DNA of 17,995 nt from Burkholderiaceae bacterium. GTDB lineage: Bacteria > Pseudomonadota > Gammaproteobacteria > Burkholderiales > Burkholderiaceae_C. Numbering within the stretch: the first letter of the stretch is position 1; each line of letters opens with the position of its first letter. The stretch covers positions 1 through 17,995 of the forward strand of contig JAGOBT010000011.1 of assembly GCA_017999135.1 (NCBI GenBank). Reading direction: 5' to 3'. Below are positions 1 to 6,870 of the stretch, in pieces. The translations under genes were made by a program, and so were the position numbers. The notes under the pieces were generated by a model. It was not told where the DNA came from, made no database searches, and saw only the letters and a program-made list of their open reading frames with translations.

Positions 1-2
1 CC

Positions 3-2045
3 GACGGCGTGAATGCGGTCATCACCCAGCTGAAGGCGCGGCCGCCCGAGTTCGTCATCCTGGGCCTGCAGCCCGAGGCCTGGACCCCGGAGGACAGCCT
101 GGCCTGGGCCATCATGATGGCCTGGGATCTGGGCGCGAACTGGAACACCGAGCTGATCCGCCTGCGCCTGGCGCTGAAGATGCCCAAGGACCGCATCGAC
201 CAGCTGCTGCCACCCTACCCGGGCGATGCGGTGCCGAAGACGCTGGACTACGCCGCCTTCTACCGTGGCCTGAAGCTCGACGGCCAGCAGGCCCTGGCCG
301 AGCCGGCGCTGCTGAAGCTGCTGGCCGCCGCGCCCGAGAGCGGGCTGGAAGGCACCGGCAGCAACAGCTGGGTGCTGGCCGGCAGCCGCACCACCACTGG
401 CAAGCCGCTGCTGGCCAATGACCCGCACCTGAAGCTGTCGACCCCGGCACTGTGGTACTTCGCCCGCCTGGAGGCGCCGGGGCTGGACGTGGCCGGCGCC
501 ACCATGCCGGGCCTGCCCGGCGTGGTGATGGGGCAGAACAAGCACATCGCCTGGGGCTTCACCAACACCGGGCCCGACGTGCAGGACACCTACCTCGAGC
601 GCATCAAGCCCGACGACCCGACGCAGTACCAGACCCCCACTGGCTGGGCCCGTTTCGACACCCGGCAGGAGGTCATCCGGGTCAAGGGCCAGGCCGATGT
701 GGCGCTGACGGTGCGCAGCACCCGCCACGGGCCGGTGCTGTCGGACGCGGTGCTGTCGGGCCTGGGCGACGATCCGCACGGCACCTTGGGCCCGAAGGCG
801 CGGCCGGGCTATGCCATCGCGCTGCGTTGGACCGGGCTGGACACTGACCACGACATCATGGCCGCATCGCTGCAGTTCAACACCGCCGATTCGGTGGAGG
901 CCTTCATCGCCGCCAGCCGCGGCTGGCTGGTGCCGATGCAGAACATGGCGGTGGCCGACGCGAACGGCCACATCGCACTGGTGTCACCTGGCCGGGTGCC
1001 GCTGCGCCAGGCCGACAACGACCTGCGCGGCCTGGCGCCGGCGCCGGGCTGGGAGGCGCGCTACGACTGGGCGGGCTTCATCCCTGCCGACCAGGTGCCG
1101 CTGATCCGCGACCCGGCGGCCGGCTACATCGCCAATGCCAACCAGCGGGTGACGCTGCCCGACTACCCGCACTTCATCACCCACCACTGGGCGCTGCCGT
1201 TCCGCTTCCAGCGCATCACGCAGTTGATCGACGCCCAGCCCACCCACAGCCAGGCCGACCTGGGCCGCCTGCATGCCGACGTGAAGAGCCTGGCGGTGGC
1301 GCAGATGCTGCCGCGGCTGCAGAAGGCGCAATCGGCCCACCCGCTGGCCGCCGCGGCGCAGGCGCAGCTGGCGGCGTTTGACGGCACCATGGCCGCCGAC
1401 AAGGCCGCGCCGCTGATCTACTGGGCCTGGCACCGCCACCTGACCCAGCAGGTGCTGACCGACGACCTGGGTGCGCCGCTGTACGACCGGCTGCTGGGCC
1501 AGCGTGGCTACTTCGACGCGCTGGAAGGCGTGCTCGGCAGCGGCGACCCGTGGTGGTGCGACGACAAGGCCACCAGCGCCGTGGAGACCTGCCCCCAGCA
1601 GATCGACCGCGCCTTCACCGCCGCGCTGGACGAGTTGCAGGCGGCGCAGGGCCTCGACGTGGCCGCCTGGCAGTGGGGCAAGGCGCACATCGCCCGGTCG
1701 GAGCACCGGCCGTTCTCGAAAGTGAAGCTGCTGGCCCAGTGGTTCGAGGTGCGCACGCCGGTGGGTGGCGACAGCTACACGGTGAACGTGTCGCGTGTCA
1801 GCCTGAAGGCCGACAGCACCACCGGCGAGTACTACCTCAGCGAACACGGCCCCAGCCTGCGCGGGCTGTACGACCTGGCCGACCGCGCCAACAGCCGGGT
1901 GGTGCACAGCACCGGGCAGAGCGGCATCGTCTGGTCGCCGCTGTTCCGCAGCTGGGCCGAGCCCTGGCGCCGGGTGGAAGGCGTGCCGCTGTTCGTGCCG
2001 GCCAGTGCGCTGGTGCAGACGCTGTCGATCACGCCGGCGCCTTGA
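3..2045 (+). CDS. Penicillin acylase family protein (N-terminal nucleophile hydrolase), 5' end cut by window
   Basis: This is a penicillin amidase-family enzyme (penicillin G/V, cephalosporin or acyl-homoserine-lactone acylases), which cleaves an amide bond after splitting itself into alpha and beta chains. The reading frame is open from the window edge, so the true start, signal peptide and early alpha chain lie outside. Numbering from the GTG codon at position 9, the chain junction is Gly117-Ser118 in GSNSW. Ser118 (codon 360-362) would become the free N-terminal nucleophile of the beta chain. Family landmarks follow: NDPHLKL, GLPGVVMGQNKHIAWGFTN, and late in the protein SEHGPSLR. About 678 residues are present; full family members usually have about 750-850. 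The substrate cannot be told from sequence. It ends 13 bases from the oppositely oriented helix-hairpin-helix gene, with no visible terminator. Family call is very sure; substrate is unknown. Confidence 0.93.
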   Translation, partial: DGVNAVITQLKARPPEFVILGLQPEAWTPEDSLAWAIMMAWDLGANWNTELIRLRLALKMPKDRIDQLLPPYPGDAVPKTLDYAAFYRGLKLDGQQALAEPALLKLLAAAPESGLEGTGSNSWVLAGSRTTTGKPLLANDPHLKLSTPALWYFARLEAPGLDVAGATMPGLPGVVMGQNKHIAWGFTNTGPDVQDTYLERIKPDDPTQYQTPTGWARFDTRQEVIRVKGQADVALTVRSTRHGPVLSDAVLSGLGDDPHGTLGPKARPGYAIALRWTGLDTDHDIMAASLQFNTADSVEAFIAASRGWLVPMQNMAVADANGHIALVSPGRVPLRQADNDLRGLAPAPGWEARYDWAGFIPADQVPLIRDPAAGYIANANQRVTLPDYPHFITHHWALPFRFQRITQLIDAQPTHSQADLGRLHADVKSLAVAQMLPRLQKAQSAHPLAAAAQAQLAAFDGTMAADKAAPLIYWAWHRHLTQQVLTDDLGAPLYDRLLGQRGYFDALEGVLGSGDPWWCDDKATSAVETCPQQIDRAFTAALDELQAAQGLDVAAWQWGKAHIARSEHRPFSKVKLLAQWFEVRTPVGGDSYTVNVSRVSLKADSTTGEYYLSEHGPSLRGLYDLADRANSRVVHSTGQSGIVWSPLFRSWAEPWRRVEGVPLFVPASALVQTLSITPAP

Positions 2046-2058
2046 CGCCTGGGCGGCG

Positions 2059-2361
2059 CTACAGGCTGCCGTACACCCGCTTGCGCTGGGCGGTGTAGGC
2101 CCACCACGGCGCCGGTGCGGCGCCGCGCATGAAATCGGTGGCGGCCATGAAGGTGTCGAGCACGCAGGGGTCTTGCCGTTTGCCGCTGTGGGCGCACAAC
2201 GCCTGGTACAGCACGAAGGCATCGCGGCTGGCCAGGTCATGCGGGTGGGCGATGCCCAGGGCGCGCAGGTCGGCCGCCATCGCAGGGCCGATGTTGGGCA
2301 ACTGCTCCAGCCGATGGCAGTCTTGCGCCGACGCGGCCTTGGGGGACTTCACGCGCAACAT
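2059..2361 (-). CDS. Small helix-hairpin-helix protein, Cdd1 (pathogenicity locus) family
   Basis: A 100-residue protein whose residues about 16-40 (RLEQLPNIGPAMAADLRALG) form a helix-hairpin-helix motif of the type that binds DNA backbone non-specifically. The rest (ASRDAFVLYQAL, DPCVLDTFMAATDFM, PAPWWAYTAQRK) matches what I know of the Cdd1/'pathogenicity locus' family, small proteins of unproven function related to the TfoX C-terminal domain. The ATG at 2361 has only a weak CAGG upstream. It starts 22 bases after the lexA stop on the same strand and so is probably co-transcribed with lexA, which hints at a DNA-related role. No catalytic residues are evident. Family assignment is from recognition of the motif pattern; function is unknown. 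Confidence 0.8.
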   Translation of the reverse strand: MLRVKSPKAASAQDCHRLEQLPNIGPAMAADLRALGIAHPHDLASRDAFVLYQALCAHSGKRQDPCVLDTFMAATDFMRGAAPAPWWAYTAQRKRVYGSL

Positions 2362-2383
2362 GGCCTGGGCGCCCTGGCAGCCA

Positions 2384-3109
2384 CTACATCATCATGTGGT
2401 TGCGGATCAGCCCCACGGCGATGCCCTCGAGCTCGAACGCGTCGCCGGGGCCCACCACGATGGGCTGGAAATCGGGGTTTTCGGGCAGCAGTTCCACACC
2501 ATGGCGGGTGCGGTGCAGGCGCTTGACGGTGACCTCGTCGCCCAGGCGCGCCACCACGATCTGGCCGTTGCGCGCATCACTGGCCTTCTGCACGGCGAGC
2601 AGGTCGCCGTCGAGGATGCCGGCGTCGCGCATGCTCATGCCGCGCACCTTCAGCAGGTAGTCGGGCGGGCGGGCGAACAGGTTGGCCTCGACGCCGTAGG
2701 TGCGGTCGACATGCTCCTGCGCCAGGATGGGGCTGCCCGCCGCCACCCGTCCCACCAGCGGCAGCGTCAGCTGCATCAGCCCCGGCAGCGGCAGCGAGAA
2801 CTGCTTGTTGCGCGAGGCGTTCAGCGCACGCAGCGTGTCAGACCGCAGGCGGATGCCGCGCGAGGTGCCGCCCACCAGCTCGATCACGCCCTTGCGGGCC
2901 AGGGCCTGCAGGTGTTCTTCAGCGGCGTTGGCCGACTTGAAGCCCAGCTCGGCGGCGATCTCGGCCCGGGTGGGCGGAGCGCCGGTGCGCTCGATGGCGC
3001 TTTGCACCAGGTCCAGAATCTGCTGCTGGCGGGCGGTGAGCTTGGGGCTGTCGGTGTTGGGGCTGTCAGGGTTGGGGCTGTCCATCGGGTCCATCGGGCG
3101 TGCCTTCAC
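2384..3109 (-). CDS. lexA: LexA SOS-response repressor and self-cleaving protease
   Basis: LexA represses DNA-damage genes and cleaves itself when RecA filaments form. Residues about 24-90 ([45 protein letters not shown]) are the winged-helix DNA-binding domain. The scissile bond is Ala124-Gly125 in RVAAGSP, with catalytic Ser159 (GMSM) and Lys196 (TVKRLH). The 241-residue length is longer than the usual 200-220 because of an N-terminal tail rich in Asp-Ser-Pro-Asn. The start is uncertain. The GTG at 3109 has a poor ribosome site. The in-frame ATG at 3094 (residue 6) has GAAGG 8 bases upstream and may be the true start; a further ATG is at 3085. It is divergent from the asparaginase gene across a 54-base gap containing a LexA-box-like sequence, and is followed by the Cdd1-family gene. 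Confidence 0.97.
   Translation of the reverse strand: MKARPMDPMDSPNPDSPNTDSPKLTARQQQILDLVQSAIERTGAPPTRAEIAAELGFKSANAAEEHLQALARKGVIELVGGTSRGIRLRSDTLRALNASRNKQFSLPLPGLMQLTLPLVGRVAAGSPILAQEHVDRTYGVEANLFARPPDYLLKVRGMSMRDAGILDGDLLAVQKASDARNGQIVVARLGDEVTVKRLHRTRHGVELLPENPDFQPIVVGPGDAFELEGIAVGLIRNHMMM
3044..3098 (-). repeat. Short in-frame tandem repeats at the 5' end of lexA
   Basis: A 15-base unit beginning GGGGCTGTC (plus-strand view) occurs at 3044, 3059 and, as a partial copy, 3074. It encodes DSPN(T/P) repeats in LexA. Directly beside it, the 9-base unit TCCATCGGG occurs twice (3081-3089 and 3090-3098) and duplicates the Met-Asp-Pro start-codon context. Both unit lengths are multiples of three, so copy changes keep the frame. 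They lie ahead of the first LexA helix, in a part unlikely to be structured. Confidence 0.85.
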
Positions 3110-3136
3110 AGAGTTGCCTGCGTTTCTATCCAGTCA

Positions 3137-3152
3137 CTGTATTTTCATCCAT
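3137..3152. promoter_or_regulatory. Putative LexA box between lexA and the asparaginase gene
   Basis: The 16-base element CTGTATTTTCATCCAT resembles the LexA operator CTG-N10-CAG. The left half (CTGTAT) is perfect, but the right half ends CAT instead of CAG. It begins 28 bases upstream of the GTG of lexA and ends 11 bases before the asparaginase ATG. For the plus strand, TTGCCT (3114-3119) and TGTATT (3138-3143) could be weak -35/-10 elements 18 bases apart, so the box would overlap that -10. LexA autoregulation is the norm in proteobacteria. The site itself is imperfect and the assignment is inference. Confidence 0.5.
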
Positions 3153-3163
3153 GTCAGGGCGTC

Positions 3164-4129
3164 ATGACAAGCACGATTGAACATTCCGCAGGCACCGTGG
3201 TCATCCTGGGCACTGGCGGCACCATCGCCGGTGCGTCCAGCGTGGCGGGCGACAACGTCGGCTACACCGCTGCGCAACGCAGCGTGGCCGACCTGCTGGC
3301 CGCCGTGCCGCCGCTGGCCGGTACCCCTGTCGAAGCCGAGCAGGTGGCCCAGCTCGACAGCAAGGACATGGACGCCGCCACCTGGCAGGCGCTGGCCCGG
3401 GCGGTGGCGCGGCACCTGGCGCGGCCGGCGGTGCAGGGCATCGTCGTGACCCATGGCACCGACACGCTGGAAGAGACCGCCTGGCTGCTGCAGCAGGTGC
3501 TGGCGCCGGCCAAGCCGGTGGTGCTGGTGGCGGCCATGCGCCCGGCCACTGCGCTGGCGGCCGACGGCCCGCAGAACCTGCTGGACGCGGTGGCCGTGGC
3601 CCGCACGCCCGGCGCCCGCGGCGTGGTGGCGGTGCTGGCCGGGCAGGTGCATGCGGCCGACCGGGTGCGCAAAGTGCACACCTACCGCACCGACGCCTTC
3701 AGTTCGGGCGACGCCGGCCCGCTGGGCGTGGTGGAAGAGAGCGTGCTGCGCCGCTTTGCCGACTGGCCGGCCGGCGTGGCGCTGGGGCTGGATGTGCTGG
3801 ACACCGACCCGACCCAATGGCCCTGGGTGGAGATCGTCACCAGCCATGCAGGGGCACGTGGGGATGCGGTGCGCGCGCTGGTGGCGGCCGGCGTGCAGGG
3901 CCTGGTGGTGGCCGGCACCGGCAATGGGTCGGTGCACCGGGCGCTGCAGCAGGCGCTGGACCAGGCCCGCGCCGCCGGGTTGCCGGTGTGGCCGTGCAGC
4001 CGCTGCGCCGGTGGCGTGCTGGTGCAGGCGCCGGGCGCGGTGCCCAGCCCGGCCGCCGCCCTGTCGCCCTGGCAGGCGCGGCTGGCGCTGCAGCTGCAGC
4101 TGCTCAGCGCGCGCCGCGGCGGCGGCTGA
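3164..4129 (+). CDS. L-asparaginase (cytoplasmic type, no signal peptide)
   Basis: This 321-residue enzyme hydrolyses asparagine to aspartate and ammonia. The two catalytic threonine motifs of the bacterial asparaginase family are present: TGGTIAG with Thr20, and THGTDT with Thr99-Asp100. Tyr34 and Ser66 sit where the flexible-loop Tyr and substrate-binding Ser occur, and Lys170 in DRVRKVHTYRTDAFSS aligns with the catalytic lysine (Lys162 of the E. coli type II enzyme). There is no signal peptide, so it should act in the cytoplasm. I chose the ATG at 3164, with AGGG just upstream, because the longer open frame runs through antisense lexA. The 3' end overlaps the convergent PEP-CTERM gene by 26 bases. 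Type I versus type II cannot be decided securely from these motifs. Confidence 0.93.
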   Translation: MTSTIEHSAGTVVILGTGGTIAGASSVAGDNVGYTAAQRSVADLLAAVPPLAGTPVEAEQVAQLDSKDMDAATWQALARAVARHLARPAVQGIVVTHGTDTLEETAWLLQQVLAPAKPVVLVAAMRPATALAADGPQNLLDAVAVARTPGARGVVAVLAGQVHAADRVRKVHTYRTDAFSSGDAGPLGVVEESVLRRFADWPAGVALGLDVLDTDPTQWPWVEIVTSHAGARGDAVRALVAAGVQGLVVAGTGNGSVHRALQQALDQARAAGLPVWPCSRCAGGVLVQAPGAVPSPAAALSPWQARLALQLQLLSARRGGG

Positions 4130-5582
4130 GCGCCAGCACGCCGGCCAGGCCGGCGAGCATCAGCGCGTAGGTGCCGGGTTCGGGCACGGGGGCGGTGTAG
4201 CCGCCCAGGTCGTTCGCGCTGGCCTTGTAGGCCTGCAGCACACCAGGGATCAGCGCAAAGCCTGCCGGCAGGTCGCCCAGGTTGGTGTCGCCGACGCTGC
4301 CGCCGTTGCTGACGCTGAAGCAGTTGCTGGTGGCGCCCAGGTCGCACTGCATGCGCGTGCCGGTGCTGGGGTTGTAGTAGATGTCGAACTGCTGGTTGCT
4401 GCCGTTCTGCGTCACCGAATAGTCGTTGTCGGTGCCGGCCAGCAGCAGGTACGAGCCGTCCTGCAGTTGCGGGCCGACCGCCAGGCCTTCCCACTTTTCG
4501 GGCGCACGGCCGCCCAGGGCCGCCAGCGACGAATCGGCCAGTGTGGCGGGTGCGGCCAGGTTCAGCAGCGCCGTGCCGGACTTGGTCACCGCCGTGTAAC
4601 CGGCCGGCAGCGGCGCATCCAGGTCGATGCCGGTGACATCGGTCGCGCCGGCGAGGTCGATGGTGTAGACCAACTTGTCACCGCCGGCGATGTTGGCGTC
4701 CACGCCCACGCCACGGTTGTTGCGCTCCAGCACCATGAAGCGGTGGTCGTCCAGCGCCACGATGGCCGAGATGCCGCGGCCTTGCGCGGGCGCCGGGCCA
4801 GCACCGTCCAGGCGGTAGGCGTACTGCGCCACCGCTGCGCCGCTGCCGGTGTCGTACTGGACGATGCGGGCGTACATGCTGCGGCCCAGGCTGCTGCCAT
4901 TGAGCGTGCCATCGGTCACCGTGCCGTTCTGCAGCATTGCGTAGGCGAAGCGCCCGTCAGGGCTGATGGCCAGGCCTTCGAGGCCGCGGTTGCCCTCGCG
5001 GCCGCTGGTCAGCGTGGCGGCATTGGCGGTGTAGTTGGTGGCGCCGCCGACCTGCGGCACCAGGTTGGCTGGTGCGGCGTAGCTGCGCACCAGGCTGCCG
5101 CTACGGTCGAACTCGTAGACCGAGGGGCCGTATTCGTCGCTGACCAGCAAGTGCCCGTTGCGCGGGTTGATGACGAAGCCCTCGGGGTCGAAGGACGTGC
5201 CGAGCACGCCGGGGTTCGCCGGCGCCAGCCCATTCAAGGCTTGGCCGCTGCTGCTGAACTTGATGGTCTGCGCGACCTGGAAGTTGGAGATTGCGCCGGT
5301 CAGCGGATCGACGTCCAGCGTGAAGCGCTGCACCCGCGTCTCGTATGACAGCGTGCCGCCGCCGGGGCCGCGGTCCGACAGGCCCCACCATTCGTTGCGG
5401 GTGCGGTCGTAGTACAGGTCGGAAAACATGCCCAGCCGGCCGTCGTTGACCAAGGTGCCGAACTGGTCGCCGGTGCTGGCGGCGATGGTCAGGCCGTTGA
5501 CGAAACTGGGTGCGGCCTGGGCGGCGCCGGCGGCTGCCAGGGCAGCCGTGATGGCGGTGATGGAACGGAACAGGGCGGTCAT
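4104..5582 (-). CDS. Exported phytase-like (esterase-like) beta-propeller protein with PEP-CTERM tag
   Basis: A 492-residue secreted protein. Residues 1-24 form a signal peptide (MTALFRS, a hydrophobic alanine-rich core, AQAA). The body carries landmarks of the 'esterase-like activity of phytase' family: FSDLYYDRTRNEWWGLSDRG, FDPEGFVINPRNGHLLVSDEYGP, GREGNRGLEGLAISPDGRFAYAMLQ, RFMVLERNNRG, KWEGLAVGP and a late AGTDNDYS. Such proteins fold as beta-propellers and many bind metal, but substrate is unproven. Residues about 466-492 form a PEP-CTERM tag (VPEPGTYALMLAG, hydrophobic stretch, SRRRGAR), normally recognised by an exosortase/EpsH system that couples export to extracellular polysaccharide. 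I chose the ATG at 5582 because it directly precedes the signal peptide; the 25 extra upstream codons look non-coding. No exosortase is in this window. Confidence 0.9.
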   Translation of the reverse strand: MTALFRSITAITAALAAAGAAQAAPSFVNGLTIAASTGDQFGTLVNDGRLGMFSDLYYDRTRNEWWGLSDRGPGGGTLSYETRVQRFTLDVDPLTGAISNFQVAQTIKFSSSGQALNGLAPANPGVLGTSFDPEGFVINPRNGHLLVSDEYGPSVYEFDRSGSLVRSYAAPANLVPQVGGATNYTANAATLTSGREGNRGLEGLAISPDGRFAYAMLQNGTVTDGTLNGSSLGRSMYARIVQYDTGSGAAVAQYAYRLDGAGPAPAQGRGISAIVALDDHRFMVLERNNRGVGVDANIAGGDKLVYTIDLAGATDVTGIDLDAPLPAGYTAVTKSGTALLNLAAPATLADSSLAALGGRAPEKWEGLAVGPQLQDGSYLLLAGTDNDYSVTQNGSNQQFDIYYNPSTGTRMQCDLGATSNCFSVSNGGSVGDTNLGDLPAGFALIPGVLQAYKASANDLGGYTAPVPEPGTYALMLAGLAGVLALSRRRGAR

Positions 5583-5583
5583 G

Positions 5584-5619
5584 GCAGGTTTCCCGGGTGT
5601 GTGCAGCGTGAAAACCTGC
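5584..5619 (-). promoter_or_regulatory. Leader stem-loop adjoining the start codon of the PEP-CTERM gene
   Basis: Read as mRNA, GCAGGTTTTC (5619-5610) can pair with GGAAACCTGC (5593-5584) as ten base pairs including one G-U, around a 16-base loop. The right arm covers part of the purine-rich GGGAAA that would act as the ribosome site, and ends one base before the ATG at 5582. A shorter alternative stem, GTGCAG (5621-5616) with CTGCAC (5606-5601), shares the left arm and would leave the start free. The pairings are read directly from sequence; a regulatory role is inference. A DNA operator palindrome is the other reading. Confidence 0.4.
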
Positions 5620-5653
5620 ACGGTAGGAAACAACCATGACCGCCCCGTGACAC

Positions 5654-5671
5654 CCACCCGAATCAGGGTGG
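5654..5671 (-). terminator. Short hairpin downstream of ohr, possible weak terminator
   Basis: CCACCC-GAATCA-GGGTGG forms a perfect six-base-pair stem with a six-base loop, beginning about 20 bases past the ohr stop codon. No T tract follows in either direction, so it is not a canonical intrinsic terminator. It may slow transcription leaving the ohrR-ohr unit or simply be a chance palindrome. Confidence 0.3.
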
Positions 5672-5690
5672 ATGGCCGCGTGTGATCCGT

Positions 5691-6116
5691 TCAGACCACC
5701 GTCAACGTCACATCGATGTTGCCGCGCGTGGCGTTGCTGTACGGGCACACCTTGTGCGCGGCGGCCACCAGCTGCTCGGCAGCCGCGCGCTCGAAGCCCG
5801 GCAATGTGATGGCCATGGCCACCTGGATGCCGAAGCCGCCCGGGATCGGGCCGATGCCCACGGTGCTGGTGATGCTGACGTCGTCGGGCACCTTGATCTT
5901 CATGCCCGCGCCCACGGCCTTCATCGCGCCGATGAAGCAGGCGCTGTAGCCGGCGGCGAACAGCTGCTCGGGGTTGGTGCCGGCGCCGCCGGCGCCGCCC
6001 AGTTCACGCGGGGTGGACAGGTTGACGCTGAGCGCGCCGTCGGACGAGCTGGCGGTGCCGGTGCGGCCCCCGGTGGCAGTGGCGGTGGCGGTGTAGAGGA
6101 CCTTGTCGAGAGCCAT
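5691..6116 (-). CDS. ohr: Organic hydroperoxide resistance peroxidase Ohr
   Basis: Ohr is a thiol peroxidase that reduces organic and fatty-acid hydroperoxides, re-reduced by lipoylated proteins. At 141 residues the length is typical. The reactive cysteine is Cys60 in [12 protein letters not shown] and the resolving cysteine is Cys124 in [13 protein letters not shown]. Arg18 and Glu50, known to hold the active-site thiolate, are also present, at the same numbers as in studied Ohr proteins. The ATG at 6116 has AAGGAA six bases upstream, a good ribosome site. It follows ohrR on the same strand after 49 bases with no obvious promoter in the gap, so the two are probably one OhrR-controlled transcript. 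A separate promoter cannot be excluded. Confidence 0.96.
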   Translation of the reverse strand: MALDKVLYTATATATGGRTGTASSSDGALSVNLSTPRELGGAGGAGTNPEQLFAAGYSACFIGAMKAVGAGMKIKVPDDVSITSTVGIGPIPGGFGIQVAMAITLPGFERAAAEQLVAAAHKVCPYSNATRGNIDVTLTVV

Positions 6117-6165
6117 GGCAGTTCCTTGGGTTGGGTGAGGGCAGGGAAGGGAGCGGCCCGTGGAT

Positions 6166-6687
6166 TCAGGGCCGGGGCGGGACGGCCACGCCGGCAGGCG
6201 GCGCGGCGGGGACGGATGCGCTGGCCTGCAGCTGGCGCCGCAGCTGGTGCAGCTGGGTGGCCAGGGCGCCGATCTGCTGCAGATCGCAGGCGGTGGCACA
6301 GGCGATGGCCTGCGGTACCGCCATGGCCTGCGCACGCAGCGCAGCGCCGGCCGGGGTGAGGTGCAGCAGCACGCGGCGCTCGTCGGCCGCATCACGCTGG
6401 CGCTGCAGCAGGCCCTGGGCGTCCAGCCGCTTCAGCAGCGGCGTCAGCGTGCCGGAATCCAGCGTGAGCCGGTCGCCCAGCTGGCTGACGGTGATGCCGT
6501 CGCCCTCCCACAGCACCAGCAGCACCAGGTATTGCGGGTAGGTGATGCCCAGCGGGGCCAGCAGCGGCTTGTAGGCCTTGGTCATGGCCAGCGAGGCGGC
6601 ATACAGCGCAAAGCACAGCTGGTGGTCCAGTGCCAGCCAGTCGGCGTGCGGGCTGGCGGTGGCAGGGGTGCGGCTGACGCGTGGCAT
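6166..6687 (-). CDS. ohrR: OhrR, MarR-family organic-peroxide-sensing repressor
   Basis: OhrR represses ohr until a cysteine is oxidised by organic peroxide. The 173-residue protein has the family's N-terminal helix with sensing Cys25 ([12 protein letters not shown]), the [13 protein letters not shown] segment, the winged helix ([20 protein letters not shown]) and the wing ([16 protein letters not shown]). Cys130 is exactly 105 residues after Cys25, the spacing of Cys22/Cys127 in Xanthomonas OhrR, and Tyr39/Tyr50 match its Tyr36/Tyr47. It should therefore be a two-cysteine sensor; Cys134 is an extra nearby cysteine. The tail from about residue 155 is Ala/Pro-rich. The ATG at 6687 is only seven bases past a good -10 element and has no ribosome site, so translation may be leaderless. 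It lies directly upstream of ohr. Confidence 0.95.
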   Translation of the reverse strand: MPRVSRTPATASPHADWLALDHQLCFALYAASLAMTKAYKPLLAPLGITYPQYLVLLVLWEGDGITVSQLGDRLTLDSGTLTPLLKRLDAQGLLQRQRDAADERRVLLHLTPAGAALRAQAMAVPQAIACATACDLQQIGALATQLHQLRRQLQASASVPAAPPAGVAVPPRP

Positions 6688-6694
6688 GGCTTTA

Positions 6695-6723
6695 AGTATA
6701 GAACACAATTCAATTGTGTGCAA
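6695..6723 (-). promoter_or_regulatory. sigma70-type promoter of ohrR-ohr
   Basis: On the minus strand, TTGCAC (6723-6718) and TATACT (6700-6695) are separated by exactly 17 bases, close to the sigma70 consensus. The operator palindrome fills the spacer. Only seven bases (TAAAGCC) lie between the -10 and the ohrR ATG, which puts the likely transcription start at or within about one base of the A of ATG. Confidence 0.75.
6703..6719. promoter_or_regulatory. OhrR operator palindrome
   Basis: ACACAATT-C-AATTGTGT is a perfect 8+1+8 palindrome between the -35 and -10 of the ohrR promoter. Known OhrR and related MarR-family operators are AT-rich palindromes built on CAATT/AATTG, and this one sits upstream of ohrR. 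OhrR binding here would block RNA polymerase directly and give autoregulation. Confidence 0.8.
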
Positions 6724-6729
6724 TTCAAT
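6706..6729. repeat. Direct repeat of CAATTCAAT in the ohrR control region
   Basis: CAATTCAAT occurs at 6706-6714, inside the operator palindrome, and again at 6721-6729, 15 bases apart. The second copy overlaps the -35 element of ohrR and faces the DUF2868 gene. It may be a second, weaker OhrR half-site. Confidence 0.6.
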
Positions 6730-6870
6730 AACGGAGGCGTAGATCGCCGGCCAGTGGATGACCGGGGCCGTGCGTCCAGGGGCGCAGCGCCCGGCCGGCA
6801 CAATGCCGCCATCGTCGGGTGCCCGGTCACCCGTCTGCCACCCGATGCCGCGGCCTGCTGCAGCCCTGCC

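Noticed and set aside
984..2240. Open frame of 418 codons on the minus strand opposite the acylase gene
   Set aside because: Antisense shadow; low-complexity Gly/Gln/His/Arg composition and overlap with the genuine helix-hairpin-helix gene.
2129..3163. Longer start for the asparaginase gene
   Set aside because: The upstream in-frame stretch is exactly antisense to lexA and unlike any asparaginase N-terminus; the protein begins properly at 3164.
3453..5348. Open frame of 631 codons on the plus strand across the asparaginase and PEP-CTERM genes
   Set aside because: It runs out of frame through one gene and antisense through the other; composition is Arg/Ala/Trp/Cys-rich noise of GC-rich DNA.
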